A DNA stretch of 64,000 nt. Source: Salvator merianae. Taxonomy: Eukaryota; Chordata; Lepidosauria; Squamata; Teiidae. The position numbers and the translations under genes are program-made. The notes beneath the pieces are model-generated. The model was not told where the DNA came from. It saw only the letters and a program-made list of their open reading frames with translations, and did no database searches. Location of the stretch: NCBI GenBank assembly GCA_003586115.2, contig QVOM02000001.1:12591610-12655609 (forward strand), written 5' to 3'. Below, one piece after another: positions 44,869 through 57,543 of this stretch. Within the stretch, counting starts at the first letter, position 1. Each line of letters opens with the position of its first letter.

Positions 44869-45492
44869 TCACACCTTACCTTTTATGCAAATGGAGGCCA
44901 TCCTCTGTCTGGAGAAGTCAGACGTGAAAGTCCATTTCTGTTTTTTCTGCAGACTTTCTTCCCCAGTTTGGGACTATCCAGCGTGCAGATTGTCCCAGCA
45001 CTGAGTCCCTTTCTGCTGCAAGAATTGGAGCCAGATGAAGGGCTGCAGGGAAAGAAGTCTGCCCCACAAAGCTTTGATGTGGCATCAGCTGCCGTGGAGG
45101 CAGGATGGGGGCTAAGAACACGTGCCACTCCCTGTCCTTGTGCTTTATCTTCCTGCACCGCTGCCATGCTGGAGCAGTGGGGACCCCATTCATGCTGTGC
45201 CACCACCACAGTTGCACCATCACCACCATGCCAGAGCAGAAAGGACCCCATCTGTGCTGCTGTTACCACCCTGCCGCCGCCACCACCAGGCTGAAGCTTA
45301 CTTTTTACCAGCTGATGGGCTGCAGGGAAAGAAGTTCTGGGAACCACAAAGTTTCATTGTGGCACAAATGGGGTCCCTGCTCCAGCATGGTGGTAATGGT
45401 GTGTTAGTAGGTGTGAGCAGGCCATTCCAGGCTGAAAATGGTCCTAGTTCCCTATCTGTCGCTGAGATGGACTATCTTTTTATAGTGTGACC
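44869..45492. repeat. inverted-repeat region of about 620 bp, possible DNA element
   Basis: A block starting CCATGCTGGAGCAGTGGGGA at 45164-45190 recurs inverted at 45367-45390 with a 3-base gap, and again in direct orientation near 45226-45252 (CCATGCCAGAGCAGAAAGGA). The outer ends CAGTCACACCTTACCTTTTA and TTTTTATAGTGTGACCTCAG are weak inverted matches. The frames on both strands, up to 198 codons, overlap this symmetry and are not convincing genes. Confidence 0.5.
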
Positions 45493-45593
45493 TCAGCCTA
45501 GTTTTCATTGTAGAAGTGCTTCTAAAGGTCATTTGCAGGGAATCAAAAGCAGATGAAAGTTTTGCCTTCGTCTTCTGCTTGAGGATGCCCAGA

Positions 45594-45690
45594 AGCAATT
45601 GGTGGGCCACTGTGTGAGACAAGATGCTGGACTGGATGGGCTGTGGCCTGATCCAGCAGGGCTCCCCTTATGTTCTTATGCTCTTAAGTG
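45594..45690 (+). mobile_element. CR1-type LINE 3' tail
   Basis: ATGCTGGACTGGATGGGCTG, TGGCCTGATCCAGCAGGGCT, then CCTTATGTTCTTATGCTC is the familiar end of a reptile CR1 subfamily with a TTCTTATG tail. A very short 5'-truncated copy. Confidence 0.8.
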
Positions 45691-45742
45691 TCCTTTAAAG
45701 TCTGATAAACAACTTGTGGTCCTTTAGATGCTGGATTCCAAT

Positions 45743-45925
45743 GTAGTTTAATGGCCAGGGTCCAACTAGGGCCTAGGGATCTATGGGTTCAAATCCCCAT
45801 TCAGTCACAGATGACCTTGTACAGTCCCTACTTCTCATAGGCTTGTGAGGATGAAAATGGAGAAGAGGAGAATGGTATGTGTTGCTTTCAGCTCTTCAAA
45901 AGAAAGACAGCTACAATTGCCATAA
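45743..45925 (+). mobile_element. tRNA-derived SINE with MIR-like core
   Basis: The B box GGGTTCAAATCCCC is followed by a core-like segment (CAGATGACCTTGTACAGTCC, TAGGCTTGTGAGGATGAAAA, TGGAGAAGAGGAGAATGG). It shares this layout with the copy at 58734 and so forms a second SINE type in the window. Confidence 0.65.
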
Positions 45926-46021
45926 ATAAATAAAACAAATGAAGAAATCATAATTGATCACAGATCCTGTCTAAAGCTCGTGAGATGGAATCTGAAGGAT
46001 TACAGGTCTTCACAACACACT

Positions 46022-46198
46022 GGCCCTTTCTGCACTTGACCTTATTCCAGATATATTGGAATAGAGATTTGCCATCTGCATATTACTATGAACTATGGCA
46101 GGCCACATCTGGGGCCTGCTATAACCTGCACTAGCGTGTGGATAGTAGGTCCCTATTTTGGGATATAGTCCAGAATAAAGCCAAGTGCAGAAAGGGTC
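46022..46198. mobile_element. 177-bp palindromic MITE, GGCC termini
   Basis: It starts GGCCCTTTCTGCACTTGACC and ends CCAAGTGCAGAAAGGGTC, with halves that are inverted copies (TATTGGAATAGAGATTTGCC against GGTCCCTATTTTGGGATATA). Same family as 24829 and 63768. Its flanks (ACT and TTT) do not give a clean duplication. Confidence 0.85.
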
Positions 46199-46718
46199 TT
46201 TGTGTAAGACTTGGCATCTTTGCTTCTTTTATGGAGCACTGAATTGCTTTCTATATATTGTGTAAAGGAAGTCCTTAACAATTAGGACCAATATGAGAAG
46301 TGAACTATGATAAGCTTATCAGTTACAACTTACCAGAAGTGAGAAATCCTTGAGGGTGTGCCCAGTCATCAGCTAGCTGCCAGGATGTCTCCGCTCCCCA
46401 GTGTGGGAAGTTGCTGGATATCAAATAAATGTTTTACCAGAAACTCAATTCTATCTTTTCCTTTCTTTTTGAACTCTTTCTGCAATGTGTACCTGTGTTG
46501 GCACACTTTGGATGTGGACTTCCAGCTCAACCCTGATACTTTTAACATTGCTGAAGATCTTTCTGAGCAATTAAGAAGTGAGACAGGGGCCTGGATGTGC
46601 TGCTTTCTCCCACTTTTCACCTGCTTGTGTTAACAATATGTGCAGCACACCCCAGTTATTGGTTTGAAGACACACGTAGGTCCACGTAAATAAGCTAGGC
46701 AATTGCCTGGGACACCAA

Positions 46719-47005
46719 GGGCGATTCTGCACTGGGTGGCATACTGGACCAGCAAGTGTACCAGGAGCATCCCTTCTGCACACTGGTGTGGTCTAAGGGA
46801 GCCCCACCCCCTTGCTCATATGCTCCATCTCCATATGATAAGACTGGACTGGAAGGTACAAAATGGCAACTGGATACGGTCTCCCAGTAGACCTCTTTTT
46901 TGAGGTCTACTAGCATACAAGAGGGTGGTATGTTAGACCATAGAGGTGTGTTGGCAGGATTCCTTGGTGGTCTGGTATACCATGGGATGCATTGCAGTGA
47001 CACAA
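46719..47005. mobile_element. possible MITE related to the TTCTGCACTGG group
   Basis: It starts GGGCGATTCTGCACTGGGTG followed by GCATACTGGACCAGCAAGTG, very like the arm at 17350. The right end is not clear; candidates with inverted similarity (GGTGGTATGTTAGACC, TGGTCTGGTATACC) lie at 46923-46983. Boundaries are approximate. Confidence 0.4.
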
Positions 47006-49875
47006 CCAAGGCATGCCATCACAGTGGGTCGCCTGGGCCTTTGGAGCTTTCAGAGGCCCTCCGCATCAGCGTCAGAGTCAGAATGGGGAGTGGAACAGAA
47101 CAGGCCATCTGAATGTGGACAGCCTTGTTCCAGTCCAGGAGCCATCTGTCCCAGAAGGGTGAGGTCTTCTTGTTCCAGTCTACTAAAGGTAAGTGCGAAA
47201 TTTAAAGGTAAGCTTTAAATTATGTAATATTGAATACTCCCTGTTCTAGAAAAAGCAGGAGCTGGAAATTGTGGGATACGTCAGAGAACATGGTACATAA
47301 TCTTAAACATATCCTTTGTGTTACAACAGAGCCAGTAAGAACAGTGGTCCAAGGCAACAGCACACAGCCCATCTCAGTTCTCCCTCCCTCATCCATTGCC
47401 AGTTTGCTCTATACTGAATAGGGAAAGTGCCAAAGACACCTGCCACAAGTCACTCCAACAGGGCATTTCTTTTTAATAATTTGCCCTTTTTAGAAATGTT
47501 CTCAAAAACCTTGTCCACAAACACATTGGAAAGTACTAGCACAGCAGATACCCGAGAATGAGCACTTTTTATAAATTTGACACAGTTGACTGCATTATCA
47601 TGTTGGCTTTGCAAAACTAGATACTTACACTTTTTCCAACCTTTATTTTTGCCCCTCAATTCTTCTCCTGTCCTGCATCATTTCCTTTGAATAGTGATTG
47701 GCTCACTGCCTATAAGTTCTACCTTTCCCTTTCCCAAATATGTGATTTCAGAAAAACAGTAAACTCACAAGCCAGATATTCAAAGCAAACCCTCATTTTC
47801 TTGAAAACAGATACTTGTGCTGGTTATAATCCTCATGCTTCCAATGGTTTCTTCCTGTTCCCCCACCATTCCCATTTTGGCAGGAAAGTCTGCCATCAGG
47901 CAGAGGTGCACAGTAGTGACACATGACGTCCCTGTTGCTTTCAAAGCTGTAAAGGTGCCCTCAGAGCTCTTTTTCCCATTCTCCCAAAAAGGTGTTTTCT
48001 TGTATCCCCAGCTTGGATCTAGGGTGCAATGGGGGGGACTGTGTGTGACAGAATGCTCGCTGTGACCTCTGTGTTGCCTCATTTCTCAAGCATGGATGTT
48101 TCCAAAGTTGTATTTTGCTTCAGGTACTAAAACCCTTGAATAAGCCTTAAAAATGTGTTTGTGCAGAATGTCTTTGCTTGTGTGTTTTTGTCCAGCTTGA
48201 TTTTTATTAGAGGTGTAAAACCAATACTAATAAACCTGTATTTCAGTATTATTAGCTACTTCCTTTTCTCTTCATAAGGCACTCAAAGTGCCTTGCAATA
48301 TGACATTTGGTTAAAAAAAAAGGAACAACTCTACAATAAAATAATAAAAAATTAAAACATTTCTATAACCTATTCTATCAGATTCAGGCATTTTCCCTCA
48401 TGGTTTAGAGATAACAATCCCATATTTTTCCAATCCAAAATCTCAGCCTTCAACTAATGGGCTGGTTTCATCTTTTTGGTGCAGGATAGCTTGATTTCAG
48501 CCTTGGAAAATCCAAATAGCTTCAAGCACTTTGTGCTCAAATAATGAGGATAACAACAACAATAATAATTACAGGCACATTTTAAATAGGAACTCATGCA
48601 TGCTGGGCAACATTGTGACACTTTTGGTCCAATCCGAAGTGATGGCCACATGGTCTTCTTGGGTGCAATGTGTGCAAATATGATGCTTACTATGTGTACT
48701 CTAGTAAAGCCTTGTATCTATGCTTTAGTTTGGTTGCTGTGCAATGCAAAAATCTCCCTCTGATCCCTTCTTTTAGTGTTGCATTACTCACATGGCAGTA
48801 GCCGATAAGGAAGCCTGCTTAACTAATAGATATGCCCTATCTTACTAACAGTGACCCTAAACATTTCCAGATTGTAATGGTCAGACCAGTTACATAACTT
48901 ATTAGCCAAATACCTCAGTCTAGAGCTCAGTGATATCTTGACAATCTGCTTTGGGGGCAGCTTCACAAACAAAAGTGGTCTATGGCTCTGCCTATAATAA
49001 AGGGCGTGTCTCCCCAGGTCGTACAAACCAGATTGGAGGGACACTGGTCTGCCCATCTCTACAGCACCCTCACTCCACCAAAGATGCTTGAGGGCACATG
49101 GAGAGACTTCAATGCCCCTCTAAGGCACAAAAACGTCAGTGTGCAAGAAGCAACTTAGAGGTCACTTCTCATGCACTGAGCTGGGTCCTTGCCATGGCAA
49201 AATATGCCACACTTGTTTGTGGGCTTGCTGCATCAGGGCATGGAGGACAAGAAGGTCCTCTGACCACAGGCATGGAGTCTGGAGAATGGCAGTCTTGGGA
49301 ACAATGGCGGAGCTGTCAGGCTCCTCTCTGAGGCTGCCTAAGGCCGTGAGGGCAGCCGGACCCTGTAGCAAGCCAGGATTGTCGGGGGGGGGGGGAGAGG
49401 CACCACCTTTAATCTCACCCCTACTTAAGCAAAAGATTCTGAATGAGGCCGACTCCCTCTTGTTAAAGAATATAGTTATTTTGAATTCTGCAAGAAGGAA
49501 CACTGGATTGATGTTGGCTGTCATACTGCAAAAACAAAAAAAGTAAGGGCAGTTGGCTTCAGTTCAGATGTTCACATCTAGACTGTCTCCCAGTCACTTA
49601 CTTCAAGCTTTTAAAAAAGGCCCTCTTGTGTCAGAACAAATGCAGCAAGGATTCTTAGAACAGGTCCCTTTTGATACATGTTTCTTTAAAACACTCTATG
49701 AACATTTGGAAATTAATAGATCAGGCCCGCTGTATTCCATTAAGGCCTTTTAGCACATACCTAGCCTCAAAGGGTGGATTTTTTTTTTTTTTAGCTTTTT
49801 GTTCTCTGAAGAGTGTTTTCCCTTTCTGGTATAACAAAAAAACGACTTTCTACAGTACTCCCTTCTTGGGGAATT
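47006..49875. other. intergenic, mostly unrecognised
   Basis: About 2.9 kb. A LINE tail remnant is likely near 48255-48350 (GGCACTCAAAGTGCCTTGCA, oligo-A tracts). A 14-base G run lies at 49383. No gene recognised; frames of up to 135 codons near 49139-49546 lack domain features. Confidence 0.4.
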
Positions 49876-49935
49876 GGGTCCTTTCTGCACTGGGCCCCTT
49901 GTTCTGGATTACATCTGGGAATAGGGATCTGCCCA
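49876..49935. mobile_element. half copy of the 180-bp palindromic MITE
   Basis: GGGTCCTTTCTGCACTGGGC, CCTTGTTCTGGATTACATCT, GGGAATAGGGATCTGCC follows the left half of the element at 24829-25008. The other half is missing. Confidence 0.65.
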
Positions 49936-50572
49936 AAGATCAATCAATCCATCCAAGGGATAGAGATAGTGTGTTCTGCTCTTTGCCAAAAATAAATAAA
50001 GGCAAGATCCAATCAGGGTGGGAGTCATATGTTGACTGCAAGAGGCCTCTGATTAAAAGAGATAATGAGATCAAAAGAGGAAACAAATACCTAAAGAGGG
50101 GCAATTCTATTCTCCAAAGAGCAAGCCACTCCTGTGATTCACTGAGATCAAAGTCCACAGTGTCAGTTGCATTGCCAGCCCTCCAGGTTTGTCTGAACCT
50201 GCAAGCATTCATCGCCCATCTTCAGGATTGATGGGAGTTGAATGCTTCATGGCCTCTATGATCTGGGCAGCATCTCCTTCTCTGGTGCCCTTGCGTGGGA
50301 AATTCAGCCTTTTTATTTCATTGTTTCACGAGACACCCATGCAGATGACATCCCCTTCCATGTGCTTGCTGTACAAAGCTACCTCTCCCATACTGATGAA
50401 GGTTAATGCAGAGAGAGCTAAGTAAACAGCTACTGCCTAAGGGCTTTAGCTTGCTTTAAAAATCCTATGGGAGCCACATGCTATTGCTAAATGTGACCAC
50501 CCCATACTAATACAGTGTGTGCATGATGCAGGCTTAAGGATCAGTTCTTTCTGGTCATTCAGTATTTATTCT

Positions 50573-50705
50573 GATGGTCCTCTGGTGGCACAGTGGTTAA
50601 GAGCACTAGGTTAGAACCCAGGAGTCTTTCAGTTCAAATCCCGGTGATCTGCGGTGGAACCTCATTCGGTCTTCCCAACTATGGGTAAAATAGCCTCATT
50701 GTCTT
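50573..50705 (+). mobile_element. tRNA-derived SINE
   Basis: GGTGGCACAGTGGTTAAGAG is the A-box region and CAGTTCAAATCCCGG the B box. ATGGGTAAAATAGCCTCATT and GTCTTATGAG lie in the body. It differs from the GGTAGAGC-type SINE and is closer to the MIR-core type at 45743. Confidence 0.75.
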
Positions 50706-53700
50706 ATGAGTGTCTTGGGAAAGGCAAAGGTTAAAGGAGTAAACCCTGAGGCCCTGAAGCTGTTGAATGGACCACAGGTCATCTCTTTGGCAGCTCCTGC
50801 AGCCAACCCAGTGCCAAACATTGTGATAATACTCCTTTGGATCACAATGGCTAGTTTGAGAGGGAAAACTCTGATGCTTGGGCAGCTCAGAATTTCCATA
50901 CACTCATGGCTCAGGCTCTTTCCATTGTCTTTCAAGACAGAAGGATGTCAAGGAAGTCTGATGAGCCAGGGGGGATCATATTAATTAATCCTGCCCGAGC
51001 CTTTTGTTGCTTTCAGTATTGGTGTAGTCTTCAAAGGTCAGGGGGGAAAAACTTGCTTAGACGGCTGCACCGGTCTCTTGAAGAATGGATTAATTACTCC
51101 CATGTTCTGAGATGTTCAAGCAGATTAGCTTTTCATTGTACATTGCTGATGTGGTTTGGTTCCATGATAGCATTATCTATGTAGATATAAGCACAGCATT
51201 GGCACTGGACTCTTTTCCAGACATTTGTAATATTACATCAGTAGCCTGTTGTCTCCGGTGTTGGACCCACATGGCTCAAAACATATGTTAAGTTTTGGGA
51301 TGCCACCTTCCTCTGTCAGCTGTGGCTTTTCCTGCAACAGATCAACAATTACCCCATGCAAGGCTCAAATTTCTCTGGAATTGAAAAAAGAAGGATTTTT
51401 AAAAATTATTACACTTTTTATTATGAATGCTCATTTTATGGAGTCTCTCTCTTTCTCTTTCTTCTTCTGTCTCTGCTGGCATGGGATGCTAAAAGGATCA
51501 GAAAATATCTTATTACAGTGCCAGATCTTTTGTTTTCTATTGAACTTTGAATGGCAGGATGCTATCTTAGAACATTAGTTGCCTCTAGCTTCAACCATGT
51601 GGCTTTGTTAAGACAGTGGGAAAGCAAGCTATAAATTTTAAGAAACAATAGTGAATAACAACTTTCTCTGTGTTTGTGCGTGTTTATAAATGAATCAGTT
51701 AGACCCTGGTGAGAAGCTTGTTATATCTCTCCTGAATTTCCCAAGAAGGCAGCTGTTCACAAGTAAGGAGAAGAACGTAACAGATCATCGCTGCTCAAAT
51801 GTTATGGATCTGTGGAAGCTGTGGAAGATTTGGTCAACTTTGGTTCTGACTTCCATTAGAATGCCTAGTGGTAAAAAATAATGGGAATGGAGTCCAAAAT
51901 GTGAACCAGTCTACAAACTCCTCAGCCTCACTCTATGGGAATCTTGCCACCTTAAGCACATACAACACTGTGCTGCCTTGCTCTCTTTTCCTTGAAGGAA
52001 GGCTTGCTTTATATACTGATGCTGACTTTTTATAGTTTAGCTTAGCTCTGCTCATGCTAAACCCTCACCATTAGGGCTAATCCTTCTCTTGTCTTGGTGT
52101 TTACACTGCAAATTTTTGCTAGCTTCTCTCACCCTGCCCACCCCACTGTACTTTTCTTAGGCTGAACAAATAGATTTGTATCTTGATCTTCTTAGCCCTT
52201 GAGTATTTAGAAATGCCTGTGCTCTCTCGCTCTCCTTCTGTGTTTTGGACAGCCTGTAGGTTTCGCAGATCATGAATTGCTCAGAAAAATACATAATATT
52301 CCTGGGTGTGTTCACAGTAATCCAAAAATACGTCCAGCATCTCACTGCTGGACAACAGCAATAATGGAAAGTACCAAGAACCAGATAACTTTGCAATATT
52401 ACTGCTATGCATTTAACACAATGAGAATCATGTTGTTGGAACATCCCAAGCCAACATTCCATTTTCAACAGCAGCTCCCAGTATATCCCTTGTCGGCTCA
52501 CAAATTAGGCTGGATTGTGATGGATGTTCTGCAGTTGTTTATTCCCAGTCTCTAATGCACAGAGGCATCCTGCCCTAGTAGAAGCAGGATTCTTTTAGTA
52601 GTCATCGATAACAGTAATCAATGGCCTGGAAGTACTCCAAGAATACCCACAGTCGCCCCTTGTATTACATGGTTTTGTACAGCATCGTTTTGCTCCTACA
52701 CAACCAGTAAAATTCAGCTTCCTTCATTTCTGCCATGTCTCCACTAGGGCAGGAGAAGCCGGCACCAGTTCAGGTGTGGCCTAGTCCACTGTCTAGGTTG
52801 GCCTGAGAGGTGTTGATGCCTGCGTAATGGAGGCCATATCTTTTGGTCTATTGAGAACTGGCCATGCTGTGCAGATGCTGGCAGCCACCTCCATTTGGCT
52901 TGCAGTGGCTCCATGGCTGCTGCAAGTTGAACTCTGCACTCTCTGCACTCTGTCTCTCACCTTAGGGCAGCAGCGTGATGTTAACATCAGAAAGCCAAAC
53001 ATGTGAAGTATGAACTGTGCATCTGTTCAGCCATAATGTAGAAATGGTGCTGGAGGGATGAACTAACTATGGGAGTCATAGGACAGGATCCCAGGCACCA
53101 TATCTTGTTGTTTATCTGAGAGCCCCACTACTTAGACAATGGATTATACTTGGCCATCAACTCCTGTCCCCTCTGCTTCGTCCATAACTAGACGTTTGCC
53201 TACAGGTTCTCCCAAGGTGTAAAACTGTTTAGCTGACTGTGCCTCCATATCAGCATGATCCTGTCAGTCCTGGAGCAGGAGAACTCCACTTGCATAATCA
53301 AGCACTGCACCATAGAATCTGGGACATGATATTAAGATGCAGCCTGAGGACAGTCAAACCCTATCTAGAGGGGATGGACACCTTTTACTTACTCTTCCTG
53401 GGTTAATCTGGAGTTAGTACTATCTATTGTTACAGTTTTGTCTCATGCAAGGATCTTCTCTTAGGATACATTTTAGGGTATAAGAGTAGAAGGTCTGGGA
53501 CTAGTTGTGTTGTCCTTTACTCCACAAGCCCAAGGGCTAAACTCTGGATGTGTGCATATGTGTATGTGTGTGGTCATCCATTTCACTAAGGGCTGGAACT
53601 CTGCTGCTGAAATCATTATTCAGGGCCGAGGAGAAATCCGCATCATCTGACTTCTTCCAAGGTTCTGAATTGTCTGTGGCTGCTGAGATTTGGGATGTCT

Positions 53701-56332
53701 CAACCTTGAGCCTATACAGCTGCCTTCCAGGGCTTGGCATATTAATTGCACAGTCACAATGACTTGCTTGGCTTGCCCTAGGGGTTATAACTGAGTGATT
53801 ACTTCCAAATTTCAGGATCCTCTTCCCTGCCAGAGTCCCCTTCACTCTTTTTCTCCTTTTCTCCTTTAGATTAGTCTTTCTTTTTTCCCCTTCCAAAAAG
53901 GGGAGCAGTGATTCAGGAGTGCACCAATTGACTGGGCTTAATTCATTCATTCTGAGTGGGAATTCAATTGGGAAAATCACAGAGAACAGTTGATTGAGGT
54001 GGAAAGGGGGAGGTAATTGGTCTGCTACACCAGTGGCTCCCCAGCAATTGAGTGAAGATTTTTTCCTTTACAGTGGAGTGGAGTTCCAGAGCTCTGTGTA
54101 GCAATGCTTATTGGCTGGCTGATTTTTCCCAGGCTTCCCCAATCAAGTAGCTGATTCCCAACCTTGCTCCTAGCTTGCCTTCACCATTACTGTTCTTGTT
54201 AAAGTTATACATTGTTGCTCTTCTATTTGTTGTTAAATGTCCCCTAGTTCTACCTTGTGTCTGTAAATAAAATTGTTACCTGAGTATATTTTTCTCAAAT
54301 ACAGTTATATCAGGATCGGCCTTGCTCATTTCCTTCTTCCTATGGGTCAGCTGCCTGTGGCTATAAAAGCAAGCAAAGAGGGACTGATTTCAGGCAGGAA
54401 AACCATCTGAAAGATTGGTTGGTTTTATTTGGATGGTGTTATTTATGCCCCTCTGTTTAGCAAATTCTGGAGTTAAACAGGGTTTTTTTTTTAATGTTGG
54501 TATTCTTGAGCTGTGCCTCCATGTGCTGTCCCAAATGCCTCAGAGGATCATCTGGAGCATCATGTTTCAATGTCCAGTGGCACAAGATACCTACTGGTGA
54601 CCTCAACCCTTACCTGAGGCAGCTGGAAACTATGATATGAAATGGTGCTCAGCAGGCAAGTACCTCAGCCATCTCTTCTTCAGATGCCTCCCATGCTGGA
54701 AATGGAGACGCGGAAGCGCCTAGTGATGCGGGGGGGGGGGGCTTCTGTGACGCTGCCTACCCCCAGGCTTCTGCTGTACCACACGGTGAGACATGGCCTC
54801 AGTCCCTACTCCCAGCATTTTTCAAGTTGTAAAGCAGAAATCTGATCACAGATCTGCAGAGCCCTGTCAGTTTCAACCCTTCAGGCATATATTTAAAAAA
54901 TGTTCCATATGTGAAGTGACCTTGACTCATGCATTGCTAGCCAGAAAAGATCGTCGTCGGATGCCTCTGGGGTTCTTTCTCAACATTTCCTTCCTTCTAT
55001 CTTTGTGCCATCAAGGTGCTGTGAATCTCCCTGATCCGTGGGTTATCTGGAAGTGGGGGCTTCTCACGCGCTCTCACTGCAGAGTGAAGTCACAAAAACA
55101 TTCCAAAGAGAGTGAGAGCTAATAGCTTTTATCAGTTCTGTAAGCAGTCTGAAAATCTTATAAATCCCCTCACAGAGGGGATTGCAGATTGATGGGCTCT
55201 GCTGTATGTAATGTTTTTCAAATACATCTTGCTAATATCTCATAAGTCAACCAACCATGATTTCAGAGGTAGTACACAGTCACCCTGATTAGTAGACATC
55301 AATAATCTTATCTCCCCCAAGCCTGGAAAAAAAATTCTAGAGCTAAGCTCAGCCCCTGATGACTACATAAATGCATCTATGCATTTTTCTTGGCAAAAAT
55401 TTGGAATTGGTTTCCTATTGCCTTGGTGAAATGCGGTAAACAAAAGCTTGACAAACCTCTTCAGCTTCTCTAATGGTTTTGATTTCACCAGCTGGCACGC
55501 AGAGCCAGAAAGACTACTTTCCTTTCAGGACAGGCTAAGAATGTCAACAGACACGGTAAAATCCAGACATGAAACATGAGTATTCTACAACTGATTGACC
55601 AAGAACCAGAATAATTATTCCTTTGATCAGGCATAGCTGAGCACCTTAGTCTAGACACTTAATCAGGCCTGGCCAATCCAGGGGCTTCATATTGCTCAGC
55701 TAATGAAGGAGGCTGACCTTGCACAACAGGGTTACCAACTCTGAAAGGACTGTCTGTTGAATGGTGGTTTCATCTGCAGTTATGAGCTGGTTGCAGTTTG
55801 TTCTCGTATCCAAAAGCTTCAGCTATTGATTTTGATACACACAGACTTCAGGATTCATCTACACAGAGATGTGTAGGCCATGCCTTTCCAAGAAAGTGAA
55901 GGTTTTTCCATATCCTCATCAAGCATTCCAGTGTCGGAAGAGGCACAGATGATGTGCCCTGAGTTAGCTGTAGAGGGACATACATGTGTGTGTGTTGAAT
56001 TCACCTGCAGTAGGCAGAGCTAAAGGCAGTAGTGCATATTCATTAAGTCACATTTCCAGCACACATTTTGTACATATGATTATTTCCCCCCCACCCCAAG
56101 TGACTTTTGCAGTCTTCATGGACATATATCTACATATTATCTTTTAATGTGTCCAAATAATCTCCCAATTTTTGCATTAGGATGGCCAGCAAATGTAATT
56201 TTGGGTGGGAGGGAAGGTTCCAGTTTTGCCAATGATAGAGGATTCATCGATGTGGTGATTGGATGTAATGATAACCACACAACATATTCAGCTTCTGGAA
56301 CATTGCCCTCTTATGAGGCCATGGATGCTGGT
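50706..56332. other. long intergenic stretch, nothing recognised
   Basis: About 5.6 kb in which I recognise no gene and no repeat family with confidence. Short GT-rich repeats occur near 53555 and 55985, and an 11-base G run near 54730. The frames here are short and have no conserved features. Confidence 0.45.
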
Positions 56333-56440
56333 GTCCTTTGTAAGAACATAAATGCCCCATTGGATCAAGCCTACGACCCACCTAGTTCAGCAGTCTGTTC
56401 TTCTTATCATGGCCAAAGAGTGCACAACCTGACATTTATA
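56333..56440 (-). mobile_element. CR1-type LINE 3' fragment
   Basis: The plus strand reads TGTAAGAACATAAATGCCCC, ATTGGATCAAGCCTACGACC, CACCTAGTTCAGCAGTCTG, the reverse complement of the CR1 3' tail found at 45594. Truncated on both sides. Confidence 0.75.
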
Positions 56441-56826
56441 GGTAACCTGACAATTACTATATGCATGGTGTCCAAGTTGCCTCTTTGATTGTTGCATCTA
56501 CTCTTTATTTTGGTGGCTGATGAAGCCTTTCATGGCGAGACTGGATTCCATGCAGGCTTACTTTAACAATTGCCTTGTCTGGACATGCCATATCCTTGAG
56601 CGTGCCTTTGTCAAGGCTAAGAACTGTTGCCGTTGTTTCTGCATGGGATATCCTCCATAACACTTGCAAGGGCAAGGGGCATGACATTGTGGATACAGAG
56701 AATGCTCACGGGGGATTTTGTTTAAGTAATTCCCCCCTTCCAAAGTGGATTTGAGAAGAAGCACAGGTACTCTTTTGGAGGGCTATGAGGCTGAGAAATT
56801 GATGTTATGGTGACTCTTCTGCACTT

Positions 56827-57543
56827 GGGGTCTTCTGCACTTGCCTTGTTCTAGGCCAGTGGGTCTGGATCAGCAAGGTCTGCTGGGCTGGAACACAGCA
56901 AGGCATAGTTTGGAACAGCACCATCTGCATGACAGTGCAGGTCCAAACCAGCTCCCGCACCAGCCTCAAAGCTCCAATGGTGCCAAAGGGCTAGGAATGA
57001 AAGTTCCTAACCTTGGAGCCACCAGAGGACCTATTTTGGTGGCACACTTTGGGGCACTGCCAAAGTGGGTTCCCTGGTAGTTCAGAAAACAAGCTTCGGA
57101 ACTGGCCTCCTAATACTCCAAAGAGCTAGGAATGAAAGTTCCTAGCCTCAGAGACATGAGGCTTCAGGGCCGGCCTTGAGGCCTCCAGAGAGCTAGGAAT
57201 GAAAGTTCTTAGCCTCACAGCTGCTGGGGAATTCATTTCTGCTGCATGCTTTAGTGCACCACCAAAATGGGCTCCCTGGTAGTCTGGAACATGGAGGTGT
57301 ACCTTCTGCATGCCTCCATGATGTAGATCATTCCAAGCTGGTATGCCAGTAGACCAGTTTAATTAGATCTACTGGTGATCTAGATCAAGGGCTCCTTGAG
57401 CTGGATCATGCTCCATCTAATGCAGACAGGCCATACCAGACGTGGGTAGGGCCTCTCTGTTCTGCACTAATGTGCACACAGATGAGGCCCAGAAGAGGGT
57501 TACAAGGGCTTGTATTCTGGAACAGGCAAATGCAGAAAGGCCC
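56827..57543. mobile_element. 717-bp MITE with three internal palindromic blocks
   Basis: The left end GGGGTCTTCTGCACTTGCCT and the right end GGCAAATGCAGAAAGGCCC are inverted repeats, with the symmetry continuing into TTGTTCTAG and CTGGAACA. Inside, the palindromic 20-mer CTAGGAATGAAAGTTCCTAG or a close variant occurs three times (56991, 57126, 57193), each near GCCTC or GGAGCC. The termini resemble the 180-bp MITE family. No coding capacity. Confidence 0.6.

Noticed and set aside
44698..45294. 198-codon frame on the plus strand and 154-codon frame opposite
   Set aside because: Both overlap an inverted-repeat block with repeated GGACCCCAT units. There is no domain, and the codon pattern looks like repeat translation.
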